Of a stretch of 13,598 nucleotides of DNA, positions 6,881 through 13,504 are shown in pieces. This DNA is from an uncultured Christensenella sp. (GTDB lineage Bacteria > Bacillota > Clostridia > Christensenellales > UBA1242). Position numbers and translations under genes: made by a program. The stretch covers positions 1 through 13,598 of the forward strand of contig CAJKWP010000035.1 in assembly GCA_905203645.1 (NCBI GenBank), written 5' to 3'. The number at the start of each line of letters is the position of its first letter. Positions within the stretch are counted from its first letter, which is position 1. Under the pieces are notes generated by a model that did not search any database, was not told the origin of the DNA, and worked only from the letters and a program-made list of their open reading frames with translations.

Positions 6881-9112
6881 ATGGAATTAAAGGGCAGTGT
6901 CGAAAATATAGTTTTTCGCAACGAAGAAAATGGGTGGACAGTCGCAAAAATAAGCGAGGGTGGCCATCTTTATACTGTTGTCGGAAAACTTTTGCAATGT
7001 AACGTTGGACAATACCTGGTTTTGGAAGGTCAGTTTGTTACAAATTCAAGGTTTGGACAACAGTTTTCGTTTGACAGTTATGAAATAATCATGCCTACAA
7101 GCCCACAAGCTATCGAAAAATATTTGTCAAGTGGACTGATAAAAGGTGTTGGACCCGTCACTGCAAAATCTATTGTACAACGTTTTGGCGTTGACACACT
7201 TACTATTTTGGAATACTCACCCGAAAAATTGGCAGTTGTAAGGGGTGTAAGCAAGGCAAAAGCAATCAAGATTGGTGAAAGTTTCAACGAGCACAAAAAG
7301 GTGCAAAATGCCGTTATATTTTTGCAAAATTACAACATTTCAATAAACATGGCAATGAAGATTTATCAAGCGTATCACGAAAAGACAATCGAACTTGTAA
7401 AAGAAAACCCTTACAGACTGGTTGAAGATATCGACGGAATTGGATTTTTTACAGCGGACACTATCGCCGAAAAAATGGGTATTGACCGCAAAAGCGAGTT
7501 TCGTGTCAGGGCGGGACTTTTGCACTGCATTGGCGAAGCGTGTGAAAAAACAGGTGACACACTTTGCATTTACGACGAACTTTTGGCAAATACTTTGTTT
7601 TTGCTGAAACTTGACGGTGATTGCACCGAACTTTTCGAACGCGTTTTGGACAGACTTGTTTTGGAAAAAAAACTTATGCATTTTTGGAACAAAAACCGCA
7701 ACTGCGTTATGCTTACAAACCTTTATTTTTGCGAAAGTTCGATTGCAAAAAAATTATGTCTTTTGCAAACACTTGCACAAAAAAACAACCTTGACATCGA
7801 CCAAGACCTTGCTTTTTATGAACAGACAAACAAAGTAAAACTTCACAGCGTACAAAAAGATGCCATAAAAATGGCTGTAAACAACGGTGTTTGCGTCATC
7901 ACAGGTGGGCCTGGAACCGGAAAAACCACTATTGTAAAGGCAATTTTGACATTGTTCAAACAACAAAACAAAAGTATACTTTTGTGTGCACCAACAGGCA
8001 GAGCGTCAAAACGACTCAATGAATCGACTTCTTTTCCTGCAAGCACAATTCACCGTGCTCTTGAACCCGCATTCAAACAAATGGGCGGTTTTGTTTACAA
8101 CGAAAAAAATCCACTTGAATATGACGTAGTTATCGTCGACGAAGTATCAATGGTTGATGCAAACTTGATGAATGCACTTTTGAAAGCACTCCCACGTACT
8201 TGCACATTGGTGCTTGTGGGCGACAAAGACCAACTTCCAAGCGTTGGTGCAGGCAATGTTTTGGACGACATAATCAAAAGCGAAATCTTCCCAGTTGTAA
8301 AACTTGAAAAGATTTTCAGGCAAGAAGAAGGCTTGATTATCACAAATGCCCACCTTATAAACAAGGGCGAAATGCCAATATTTGACAACAAATCAGGTGA
8401 CTTTTTTTATGAAGGTCAAACCGAGCCACAGGATATTTGCGACAGCATAGTATCACTTGCCACAAAACGTATTCCAAATTATTTGCAAATTGACACAAGC
8501 AGAGTGCAGGTTTTGGCACCACTCAAAGCAGGTTTAAATGGCACAACAAATCTTAATACAGTTTTGCAACAACAAATCAATCCGCCATCACCAAAAAAAG
8601 CCGAAGTAATGGTGGGCGCAACCACGTTCCGAACGGGTGACAAAGTCATGAACACCGTCAACAATTATGATATCGAATGGTGCAAAAAGAACCCAGATGT
8701 AAAATATAGCTATGAGCATGGAAGCGGTGTGTTCAACGGTGATATAGGTTATATATATTCGATTTCGGACAATGGCGAAACCGTTGTGTGGTTTGAAGAT
8801 GGGCGTGAATGTACCTTTCAAAAAACCGACCTTTCATCACTTCAACTTGCCTATGCCATAACTGTGCACAAAAGCCAAGGAAGCGAGTTTGACGTGGTAA
8901 TTATCCCGCTTGTCGCTGGTCCACCACTTATACTTACACGAAACCTTATTTATACGGCTGTGACCCGTGCAAAAACTATGGTTGTGTTGGTGGGCGAAAA
9001 AAAATTGCTTGCACGCATGATACACAACAATCGCATTATACAGCGTAAGACAATGTTAAAGTCGTTTTTGGAAGAAGAACAAAAGATAGTATCGGAGATG
9101 TTTGATGATTGA
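6881..9112 (+). CDS. recD2: ATP-dependent DNA helicase, RecD2/YrrC family
   Basis: 743-residue superfamily 1B 5'-3' DNA helicase of the RecBC-independent RecD2 type, linked to repair and fork processing. An N-terminal OB-like segment (ELKGSVENIVFRNEENGWTV) is followed by a helix-hairpin-helix region (LIKGVGPVTAKSIV ... VVRGVSKAKA). Then come Walker A GGPGTGKT (342-349), Walker B DEVSM (420-424), GDKDQLPSVGAGNV, and the C-terminal motifs VHKSQGSEFD (662-671) and RNLIYTAVTRAK. The extra N-terminal region and lack of RecB/RecC neighbours distinguish it from RecD of RecBCD. ATG 6881 is chosen because family proteins begin with this E-L-x-G-x-V segment. The in-frame ATG at 6833 lies inside the terminator hairpin and would add a non-conserved hydrophobic leader. 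The stop codon overlaps the comF start. Confidence 0.96.
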   Translation: MELKGSVENIVFRNEENGWTVAKISEGGHLYTVVGKLLQCNVGQYLVLEGQFVTNSRFGQQFSFDSYEIIMPTSPQAIEKYLSSGLIKGVGPVTAKSIVQRFGVDTLTILEYSPEKLAVVRGVSKAKAIKIGESFNEHKKVQNAVIFLQNYNISINMAMKIYQAYHEKTIELVKENPYRLVEDIDGIGFFTADTIAEKMGIDRKSEFRVRAGLLHCIGEACEKTGDTLCIYDELLANTLFLLKLDGDCTELFERVLDRLVLEKKLMHFWNKNRNCVMLTNLYFCESSIAKKLCLLQTLAQKNNLDIDQDLAFYEQTNKVKLHSVQKDAIKMAVNNGVCVITGGPGTGKTTIVKAILTLFKQQNKSILLCAPTGRASKRLNESTSFPASTIHRALEPAFKQMGGFVYNEKNPLEYDVVIVDEVSMVDANLMNALLKALPRTCTLVLVGDKDQLPSVGAGNVLDDIIKSEIFPVVKLEKIFRQEEGLIITNAHLINKGEMPIFDNKSGDFFYEGQTEPQDICDSIVSLATKRIPNYLQIDTSRVQVLAPLKAGLNGTTNLNTVLQQQINPPSPKKAEVMVGATTFRTGDKVMNTVNNYDIEWCKKNPDVKYSYEHGSGVFNGDIGYIYSISDNGETVVWFEDGRECTFQKTDLSSLQLAYAITVHKSQGSEFDVVIIPLVAGPPLILTRNLIYTAVTRAKTMVVLVGEKKLLARMIHNNRIIQRKTMLKSFLEEEQKIVSEMFDD

Positions 9113-9860
9113 CAAACTTAAAGGATTTTTTGAAAAGGTATCGGATGTGTTGTTTCCAAACAACTTCAAGTGCATATTTTGTGGCGGCGAAATCTTTGAC
9201 GACAATGTGCTGAAAACCTGCAAATCTTGCAAAAATGACTTGCCATTTGTGACTGGAAAAGTCTGTGAATGTTGCGGAAACAAAATTGTCAAATCTATGT
9301 CTGATTATTGTATAAAATGCAAGGATACTCCAAGATTTTTTGACCAAGCAAGGGCTGTGTTTCAATACACAAGTCCTGTAAGCAATACCCTGAAAAGATA
9401 CAAAACTGCAAATGCACAATTTTTGGCAAGACCACTTGCAATGTATCTTGCACAAAAGTACTTTGAACTTGGTTGGGATGTTGACTGTGTCGTTTCGGTT
9501 CCGCTTCACAAAGATGTCAAACGCAAACGTGACTTTGACCACGCATATTTGCTTGCACAAGAATTTTGCAAAATTACTATGCTTGATTTTGACAACAATT
9601 TGCAAAAGGTCAAAAACACCGTAAAACAAACAGAACTTGACTTTGTTGGCAGACAGGGAAACTTGGAAGATGCCTTCAAATACAACGGCGAGTGTGCTGG
9701 CAAAAATATTTTGATTATCGACGATGTTATGACAACTGGTGCCACAATAAATACGATTGCATTTGAACTTAAACGCAAAGGTGCAAAACATGTTTATGCA
9801 CTCACTGTTGCAAGAACAGTCTTTGAAAATTCCGACACAAAAGACGACAAAAAAAAATAA
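9105..9860 (+). CDS. comF: ComF family phosphoribosyltransferase-like protein
   Basis: 251-residue ComF-family protein. In its best-studied members it is required for DNA uptake in natural transformation, acting on the cytoplasmic side; in other bacteria its role is less clear. The N-terminal region is cysteine-rich: C23/C26, C39/C42, C54/C57 and C69/C72, enough for two zinc sites. The C-terminal phosphoribosyltransferase-type domain has SVPLHKDVKRKRDFDHA (131-147), a family signature with Asp where Gly is common, and the PRPP-binding loop IIDDVMTTGAT (204-214). ATG 9105 has Shine-Dalgarno GGAG (9094-9097) 7 nt upstream; it overlaps the recD2 end by 8 nt, implying translational coupling. A TTG at 9102 is the alternative. 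The lysine/aspartate-rich tail (DTKDDKKK) is not conserved. Confidence 0.93.
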   Translation: MIDKLKGFFEKVSDVLFPNNFKCIFCGGEIFDDNVLKTCKSCKNDLPFVTGKVCECCGNKIVKSMSDYCIKCKDTPRFFDQARAVFQYTSPVSNTLKRYKTANAQFLARPLAMYLAQKYFELGWDVDCVVSVPLHKDVKRKRDFDHAYLLAQEFCKITMLDFDNNLQKVKNTVKQTELDFVGRQGNLEDAFKYNGECAGKNILIIDDVMTTGATINTIAFELKRKGAKHVYALTVARTVFENSDTKDDKKK

Positions 9861-9883
9861 TTTTGACCGAATGATAAAAACTC

Positions 9884-9912
9884 TTGCCAAAAAACAAAAT
9901 ATATGCTAATAT
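9884..9912 (+). promoter_or_regulatory. Predicted sigma-A promoter of rpmB
   Basis: -35 TTGCCA (9884-9889), 17-bp spacer, extended -10 TGC-TAATAT (9904-9912). The expected start near 9919 gives a leader of about 22 nt with a perfect Shine-Dalgarno sequence AGGAGG (9931-9936), 4 nt before the ATG. It is the strongest-looking translation signal in the window, as expected for a ribosomal protein. Confidence 0.8.
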
Positions 9913-9940
9913 GTTTCAAGCAAAATCTTCAGGAGGAATT

Positions 9941-10123
9941 ATGAGCAGAGTATGTGAAATCTGCGGAAAAGGACACATGACAGGCAATACTGTCAGCCAC
10001 AGCAACCGCAAAGCAAGCAAAACTTATAATGCAAATATACAAGAAGTTACAATGGATATTGATGGAAAATCACAAAAAGTAAAGGCTTGTACAAAATGCA
10101 TCAAAAGTGCAAAAAACAAATAA
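9941..10123 (+). CDS. rpmB: 50S ribosomal protein L28 (zinc-binding form)
   Basis: 60-residue L28, a component of the large ribosomal subunit. It begins MSRVCEICGKGHMTGN, followed by the basic NTVSHSNRKASKTYN stretch typical of bL28. Two CxxC pairs (C5/C8 and C50/C53) make it the zinc-binding C+ type; no C-minus paralogue is present in this window. ATG 9941 is set by the AGGAGG site; the frame is open upstream to a TTG at 9884, but that lies in the promoter. The gene has its own promoter and terminator. Its position next to spoVM and the Asp23/FakA genes matches the Firmicute gene neighbourhood. Confidence 0.97.
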   Translation: MSRVCEICGKGHMTGNTVSHSNRKASKTYNANIQEVTMDIDGKSQKVKACTKCIKSAKNK

Positions 10124-10140
10124 GAAACTTATCAAAAATT

Positions 10141-10166
10141 TGCCAACGAAAGTTTGGCATTTTTTT
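10141..10166 (+). terminator. Rho-independent terminator of rpmB, probably shared with spoVM
   Basis: Stem TGCCAA (10141-10146) with TTGGCA (10154-10159) around CGAAAGT, followed by seven T (10160-10166). A run of five A (10134-10138) on the left gives a T-run in the minus direction, offset from the stem by two bases. It can therefore serve both convergent genes, rpmB (+) and spoVM (-). Confidence 0.85.
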
Positions 10167-10185
10167 ATGTACGTTTTCAAACGAC

Positions 10186-10272
10186 TTATTCAAATTTGAT
10201 AAGATATTTGTTCAACACAAGTTTCAAAAAACCTGAAAGAATTTTTGGTGCTTTTATGCATATAATTTTCAT
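10186..10272 (-). CDS. spoVM: Stage V sporulation protein M-like 28-residue peptide
   Basis: A 28-codon gene on the minus strand; the peptide starts MKIICIKAPKILSG and ends KYLIKFE. From memory, B. subtilis SpoVM (26 residues, starting MKFYTIKLPKFLGG) aligns without gaps and shares M1, K2, I6, K7, P9, K10, L12, G14 and L20, with conservative changes at 3, 11, 15, 16, 17, 19 and 23. P9 and the hydrophobic/basic alternation of an amphipathic helix are kept. SpoVM senses the convex forespore membrane in the mother cell and anchors SpoIVA, which starts spore coat and cortex assembly. Shine-Dalgarno AAAAGGAG (10286-10279) is 6 nt before the ATG. The neighbourhood is right: spoVM lies by rpmB and yloU in B. 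subtilis. The C-terminal tail is two residues longer than in Bacillus and more hydrophobic. An alternative is a chance small ORF, which the sequence and context make unlikely. Confidence 0.86.
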   Translation of the reverse strand: MKIICIKAPKILSGFLKLVLNKYLIKFE

Positions 10273-10278
10273 ATAATA

Positions 10279-10302
10279 CTCCTTTTATATAGCCAGTTTA
10301 TG
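10279..10302 (-). promoter_or_regulatory. Ribosome binding site and sigma-E-like -10 of spoVM
   Basis: On the minus strand, CATAAACT (10302-10295) matches the sigma-E -10 consensus CATACA-C/T-T at 7 of 8 places. It lies 22 nt before the ATG, with AAAAGGAG (10286-10279) between. spoVM is transcribed by sigma-E in B. subtilis. No convincing sigma-E -35 (ATATT type) is seen at the expected distance, so the promoter call rests on the -10 and context; the ribosome binding site is clear. Confidence 0.5.
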
Positions 10303-10449
10303 CCGCCAGAAAACTTTTGGTTACCCTTTGAAATCATTTTAAATTGCTCTTTATTGCACGCAGAGTTGCATAACATGGTCAAAAAAGGCGGTATTTTGGC
10401 ACAAAATGTGCAAAACTTACTCAAAATTTCCCAAAATGGCAAAAATTAC
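10303..10449. other. Intergenic region between divergent spoVM and the Asp23-family gene
   Basis: About 150 nt with no gene-like ORF of normal size. It holds a short inverted repeat GCACA-AAA-TGTGC (10399-10411), flanked by T-run and A-run, and a 27-codon ORF (10375-10458) starting MVKKGGILAQNV with no good ribosome binding site. No riboswitch or known RNA fold was recognised. Confidence 0.4.
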
Positions 10450-10478
10450 TTGAAATAATTTTCGTTTTATTATATATT
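10450..10478 (+). promoter_or_regulatory. Predicted sigma-A promoter of the Asp23-fakA unit
   Basis: -35 TTGAAA (10450-10455), 17-bp spacer, -10 TATATT (10473-10478). The expected start near 10485 gives a leader of about 35-70 nt, depending on which start codon is used. Confidence 0.55.
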
Positions 10479-10553
10479 ATTTTTGCTTAGTCAAAGCGCA
10501 ATCTTTGTTTTTGCCAAAATATGCCTTTGAAAAAGCACATGGAAATCAAAACA

Positions 10554-10904
10554 ATGACTGTTGATACAAACAATTATTATGGAAAAATAAGCGTTGACAA
10601 TGATGCCATAGCATGTGTGGCAGGTTTTACTGCACTTGAATGTTACGGTGTTGTTGACCTTGTATCAAAAAATATAAAAGACAATATCAAAGAACTTGTA
10701 AAAAAACAACCTTACCTGAAAGGTGTAAGGGTTTCTATCTATGAAAACAGGATTTTTATTGACATCAGTTGTATCTTAAAGTACGGCGTTTCAATAAGTG
10801 CTGTTGCCGAAAGTTTGAAAAAATCAGTAAAGTATAGTATCGAAAATTTCACCGGCATGATTGTTGGCTCGGTCAATGTTCATGTTGTCGGTGTTCGTGT
10901 ATAG
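10554..10904 (+). CDS. Asp23/Gls24 family envelope stress protein, YloU type
   Basis: A 116-residue Asp23/Gls24-family protein matching YloU, the partner gene of yloV/fakA across Firmicutes. Core features are YYGKISVDNDAIACVAGFTA, ECYGVVDLVSKN, the KYGVSISAVAESLKKSVKY segment (compare YGTKIxEVAxxxQxxVKY) and the family ending VNVHVVGVRV. Asp23 proteins are abundant, often membrane-associated proteins linked to envelope stress; the YloU subgroup's biochemical role is unsettled. The start is uncertain: ATG 10554 gives an N-terminus of family length (ten residues before the G-K-I strand), while in-frame ATGs at 10539 and 10521 would add 5 or 11 residues. None has a good Shine-Dalgarno sequence. 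fakA begins 8 nt after the stop codon, so the two are co-transcribed. Confidence 0.9.
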   Translation: MTVDTNNYYGKISVDNDAIACVAGFTALECYGVVDLVSKNIKDNIKELVKKQPYLKGVRVSIYENRIFIDISCILKYGVSISAVAESLKKSVKYSIENFTGMIVGSVNVHVVGVRV

Positions 10905-10912
10905 GGGTAAAA

Positions 10913-12544
10913 ATGCAAAACAAAATAACCGGAAGTACTTTCCGCAAAATGATAACCGCAAGCGCTGCCTTGCTTGAAAAAAACAAAAAAATGGTTGACG
11001 CCTTGAACGTCTTTCCAGTTCCAGACGGTGACACTGGAACCAACATGTTTTTGACTTTGAAGTCATCAGTGAACGAAGTCAATAACTGTGTGAACAACAA
11101 TGTTGAAAATCTTTGTGAAGCATACGCCAAAGGTGCGCTCAGGGGGGCAAGGGGAAACTCAGGCGTTATCACTTCACAGATTATAAAAGGTATCTGCTCG
11201 GTTCTTTGCAAATCTTCAAACATCACAACAAAGGTTTTTGCAAAGGCAGTGAGCGAAGGTGCCAAAGTTGCTTATCAAGCGGTTACAAAGCCAAAAGAAG
11301 GCACAATCTTGACCGTTGTAAAACATATGGGGGACAAAGCAAACGAAATTGCAAAAAAGACCGCTGACTTTGAAGAGTTTTTCCCAATGCTTTTGCAAGA
11401 AGGCGAATATATCCTCAATCAAACACCTGAAATGTTGCCAGTTTTGAAAAAAGCGGGCGTTGTTGATGCTGGTGGTCGTGGACTTTTGGTTATTTTTACT
11501 GGCTATTACAAAGCAATCATGGGCGACGAAGAACTTGAACTTTCATTTGAAGAAACTATCATTCCAACCGAAGAAGAAGTCGTTGCAAATCTTAATGAAC
11601 TTGCCGAAATCGAATTTGGTTATTGTACTGAATTTATGATTATCAATCTTCATAAAAAAACAACCACAGCTGACATCGACAAATTACGTGAAAAACTTAT
11701 GAACATTGGTGATTCGGTCATTTGTATAGGTGACTTGTGCCAAGTAAAGATTCACGTTCACTCGAATCAACCAAACGTAGCTATCGGTTATGCTCTTGAA
11801 CTTGGTGAAATTTACAACATCAAAATCGAAAATATGATGGAACAAAACCGTGAACTCAAAAAGAAACGTGCTCAAACTGAAGAACTCAATGAATTTGGCA
11901 TGGTTGCAGTTGCACCTGGAAAAGGTATAAGCGACCTGTTCAAAGATTTAACGGTTGATCAAACAATCGAAGGCGGTCAGACTATGAACCCAAGTGCCGA
12001 TGATATCGCCAAAGCAGTTGACAAGGTAAAAGCAAAAAATGTTTTTGTTTTTCCAAATAACAAAAATATTATTTTGGCTGCCGAACAGGCAAAGGGGCTT
12101 ACAAACAAAAACTTGATTGTAATACCAACAAAAAGTGTCCCCGAAGGCATTGCATCAACACTGGCATACAACCCAGATGCCGATGTGAAAGAAAACACCG
12201 AAGCGATGACCTGTGCTATTTCAAATGTAAAGTCTGGTTCAGTGACCTATGCCGTAAGGGATACTCACGTTGACGGCTTTGATTTGACAACTGGCGAAAT
12301 TATCGGACTTGACGACAAAACTATCCTTTCAAAGGGTATTTTGGTTTCAACAACTTGTGAAAACTTGATCGAAAAAATGATCAATAACAATATTGTAAAC
12401 ATAACGCTTTATTACGGCGAAGATGTACGTGAAGAAGAAGCCAACAGCCTTTGCGAAAGATTGTCTCAAAAATATCCAAATTGTGAAGTAAACGTTATTT
12501 ATGGTGGGCAACCAGTATACTATTATTTGGTTGCACTTGAATAG
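10913..12544 (+). CDS. fakA: Fatty acid kinase catalytic subunit FakA (YloV, DAK domain)
   Basis: 543-residue FakA/YloV. With a fatty-acid-binding FakB (DegV family, not in this window) it makes acyl-phosphate from exogenous fatty acids for phospholipid synthesis. The N-terminal DhaL-like kinase domain (about 1-200) has NVFPVPDGDTGTNM (32-45; Mg-binding aspartates D38 and D40), GALRGARGNSGVI (74-86) and GVVDAGGRGL (182-191). The middle domain carries C238 (FGYCTEF) and H281/H283 (KIHVHSNQP), matching the Cys/His/His zinc site described for FakA. The C-terminal domain (about 320-543) has a DegV-like fold pattern with VFPNNKNI and VTYAVRDT. Shine-Dalgarno AGGGG (10903-10907) is 5 nt before the ATG. 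It is coupled to the upstream Asp23 gene and followed after 7 nt by a membrane protein gene. fapR and plsX, often nearby, are not seen. Confidence 0.95.
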   Translation: MQNKITGSTFRKMITASAALLEKNKKMVDALNVFPVPDGDTGTNMFLTLKSSVNEVNNCVNNNVENLCEAYAKGALRGARGNSGVITSQIIKGICSVLCKSSNITTKVFAKAVSEGAKVAYQAVTKPKEGTILTVVKHMGDKANEIAKKTADFEEFFPMLLQEGEYILNQTPEMLPVLKKAGVVDAGGRGLLVIFTGYYKAIMGDEELELSFEETIIPTEEEVVANLNELAEIEFGYCTEFMIINLHKKTTTADIDKLREKLMNIGDSVICIGDLCQVKIHVHSNQPNVAIGYALELGEIYNIKIENMMEQNRELKKKRAQTEELNEFGMVAVAPGKGISDLFKDLTVDQTIEGGQTMNPSADDIAKAVDKVKAKNVFVFPNNKNIILAAEQAKGLTNKNLIVIPTKSVPEGIASTLAYNPDADVKENTEAMTCAISNVKSGSVTYAVRDTHVDGFDLTTGEIIGLDDKTILSKGILVSTTCENLIEKMINNNIVNITLYYGEDVREEEANSLCERLSQKYPNCEVNVIYGGQPVYYYLVALE

Positions 12545-12551
12545 GTGAAAT

Positions 12552-12929
12552 ATGGTCGCTCTGTGGCAAAGTTTAACAAATCTTCAACAAATTACATTTG
12601 TGTTGGCGTGTGCGTCAACACTCATTATCGTTGTTGACTTTGTTTTGTTTTTGGTAAACTTTTATGGCATAGATCGACTCAATGCCGAAGCAATCAATTT
12701 GAACAGATACGAAGTTGTTGCCAACAATGACAGTGATATGTCAAAGGATACAACCCCAAGACTTATTTCCATAAAAAGTTTGAATATTTTTTTGGCGGTA
12801 AGTTGTTGGTTGTGTTTTTCACTTTATCATGTGCTAAGCCTTACAAACTTGATTATTGTATCGGTTGTTTTTGGTATGTACTTTGCTTGCCTTGACCAAC
12901 TGTTTTTAAGATTTTTAAGAAATATGTAA
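12552..12929 (+). CDS. Small integral membrane protein, possibly NfeD-like transmembrane part
   Basis: A 125-residue protein with about three predicted membrane helices (13-37, 77-96, 98-118) separated by a polar segment (about 40-75) with DRLNAEAINLNRYEV and SDMSKDTTPR. The pattern W-x-x-L-x-x-L-Q-Q near the start, a long first helix, an acidic linker and then R-L-x-S-I-K-S-L-N-I-F-L-A-V resembles the N-terminal membrane part of NfeD/flotillin-associated proteins, where a helix begins LRI-x-T-x-RGI. The C-terminal OB-like beta-barrel of those proteins is absent, so the assignment is tentative. It starts 7 nt after fakA with a modest Shine-Dalgarno sequence (AGGTGA) overlapping the fakA stop codon. 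The queH ATG begins 4 nt after its stop codon. Function is not recognised. Confidence 0.8.
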   Translation: MVALWQSLTNLQQITFVLACASTLIIVVDFVLFLVNFYGIDRLNAEAINLNRYEVVANNDSDMSKDTTPRLISIKSLNIFLAVSCWLCFSLYHVLSLTNLIIVSVVFGMYFACLDQLFLRFLRNM

Positions 12930-12933
12930 AACC

Positions 12934-13467
12934 ATGAAAAAACTTTTGTTGCATTGTTGCTGTGGACCATGCTCTACAGCGTGTATAGAAAGATTGATTG
13001 GTGATTACCAAATCACCTTGTTTTATTTCAACCCAAATATTTATCCAACACAAGAACTTGAAAAACGTGCACAAGAACTTGAAAAGGTTGCAAAATATTT
13101 TGGTGTGGAATGTATAATCGATCACACTTGCATAGATTTTGCTCCACTTGCAAAGGGTTTGGAAAATCAAAGGGAAGGCGGAACAAGATGTCAAATTTGT
13201 TTTGACTTGCGCCTTGACAAAACAGCACAATATGCAAAGCAAAATGGCTTTGACGCATTTGCTACAACCTTGACTGTAAGCCCTTACAAAAATTCAAAAC
13301 AAATTTTTGAAGTTGGACAAAATATTTCAAAAAAATATGACGTTCCATTTTTGGAAATGGACTTCAAAAAAAATGACGGTTATCATCGCAGTATTGTGCT
13401 TTCAAAACAACTTGGATTGTACAGACAAAATTACTGTGGATGTTATTGCAGCTTGCAAAACAAGTAA
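12934..13467 (+). CDS. queH: Epoxyqueuosine reductase QueH (DUF208)
   Basis: 177-residue QueH, which carries out the last step of tRNA queuosine synthesis, reducing epoxyqueuosine to queuosine in the anticodon wobble base. It is a non-orthologous replacement for the cobalamin enzyme QueG. Diagnostic features are LLLHCCCGPCS (4-14) with tandem cysteines, FYFNPNIYP (30-38), EGGTRCQICFDLRL (81-94; C86, C89), TTLTVSPYKN (111-120), DFKKNDGY (143-150) and the ending YRQNYCGCYCS (163-173). The cysteine pairs match the iron-sulfur/metal centre of the family. Length is normal. There is no Shine-Dalgarno sequence; the start lies 4 nt after the preceding stop codon, suggesting re-initiation. A strong terminator follows at once. 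No other queuosine gene is visible here. Confidence 0.95.
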   Translation: MKKLLLHCCCGPCSTACIERLIGDYQITLFYFNPNIYPTQELEKRAQELEKVAKYFGVECIIDHTCIDFAPLAKGLENQREGGTRCQICFDLRLDKTAQYAKQNGFDAFATTLTVSPYKNSKQIFEVGQNISKKYDVPFLEMDFKKNDGYHRSIVLSKQLGLYRQNYCGCYCSLQNK

Positions 13468-13504
13468 AAAAACGCAAAATAATACATAAATTTTGCGTTT
13501 TTTT
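13466..13504 (+). terminator. Rho-independent terminator after queH
   Basis: Perfect 15-bp inverted repeat (13466-13480 with 13490-13504, core AACGCAAAAT) around a 9-nt loop (AATACATAA), ending in seven T (13498-13504). The left arm starts within the queH stop codon. The symmetry, with A-run and T-run on the two sides, makes it potentially bidirectional. Confidence 0.92.

Noticed and set aside
9036..9890. A 284-codon open frame on the minus strand opposite comF
   Set aside because: Same reason: antisense to a well-supported gene with no family features.
10172..10183. Small palindrome CGTTTTCAAACG after spoVM
   Set aside because: Only 4-5 bp of stem with a tiny loop and no T-run. The rpmB terminator is the better candidate for ending spoVM transcription.
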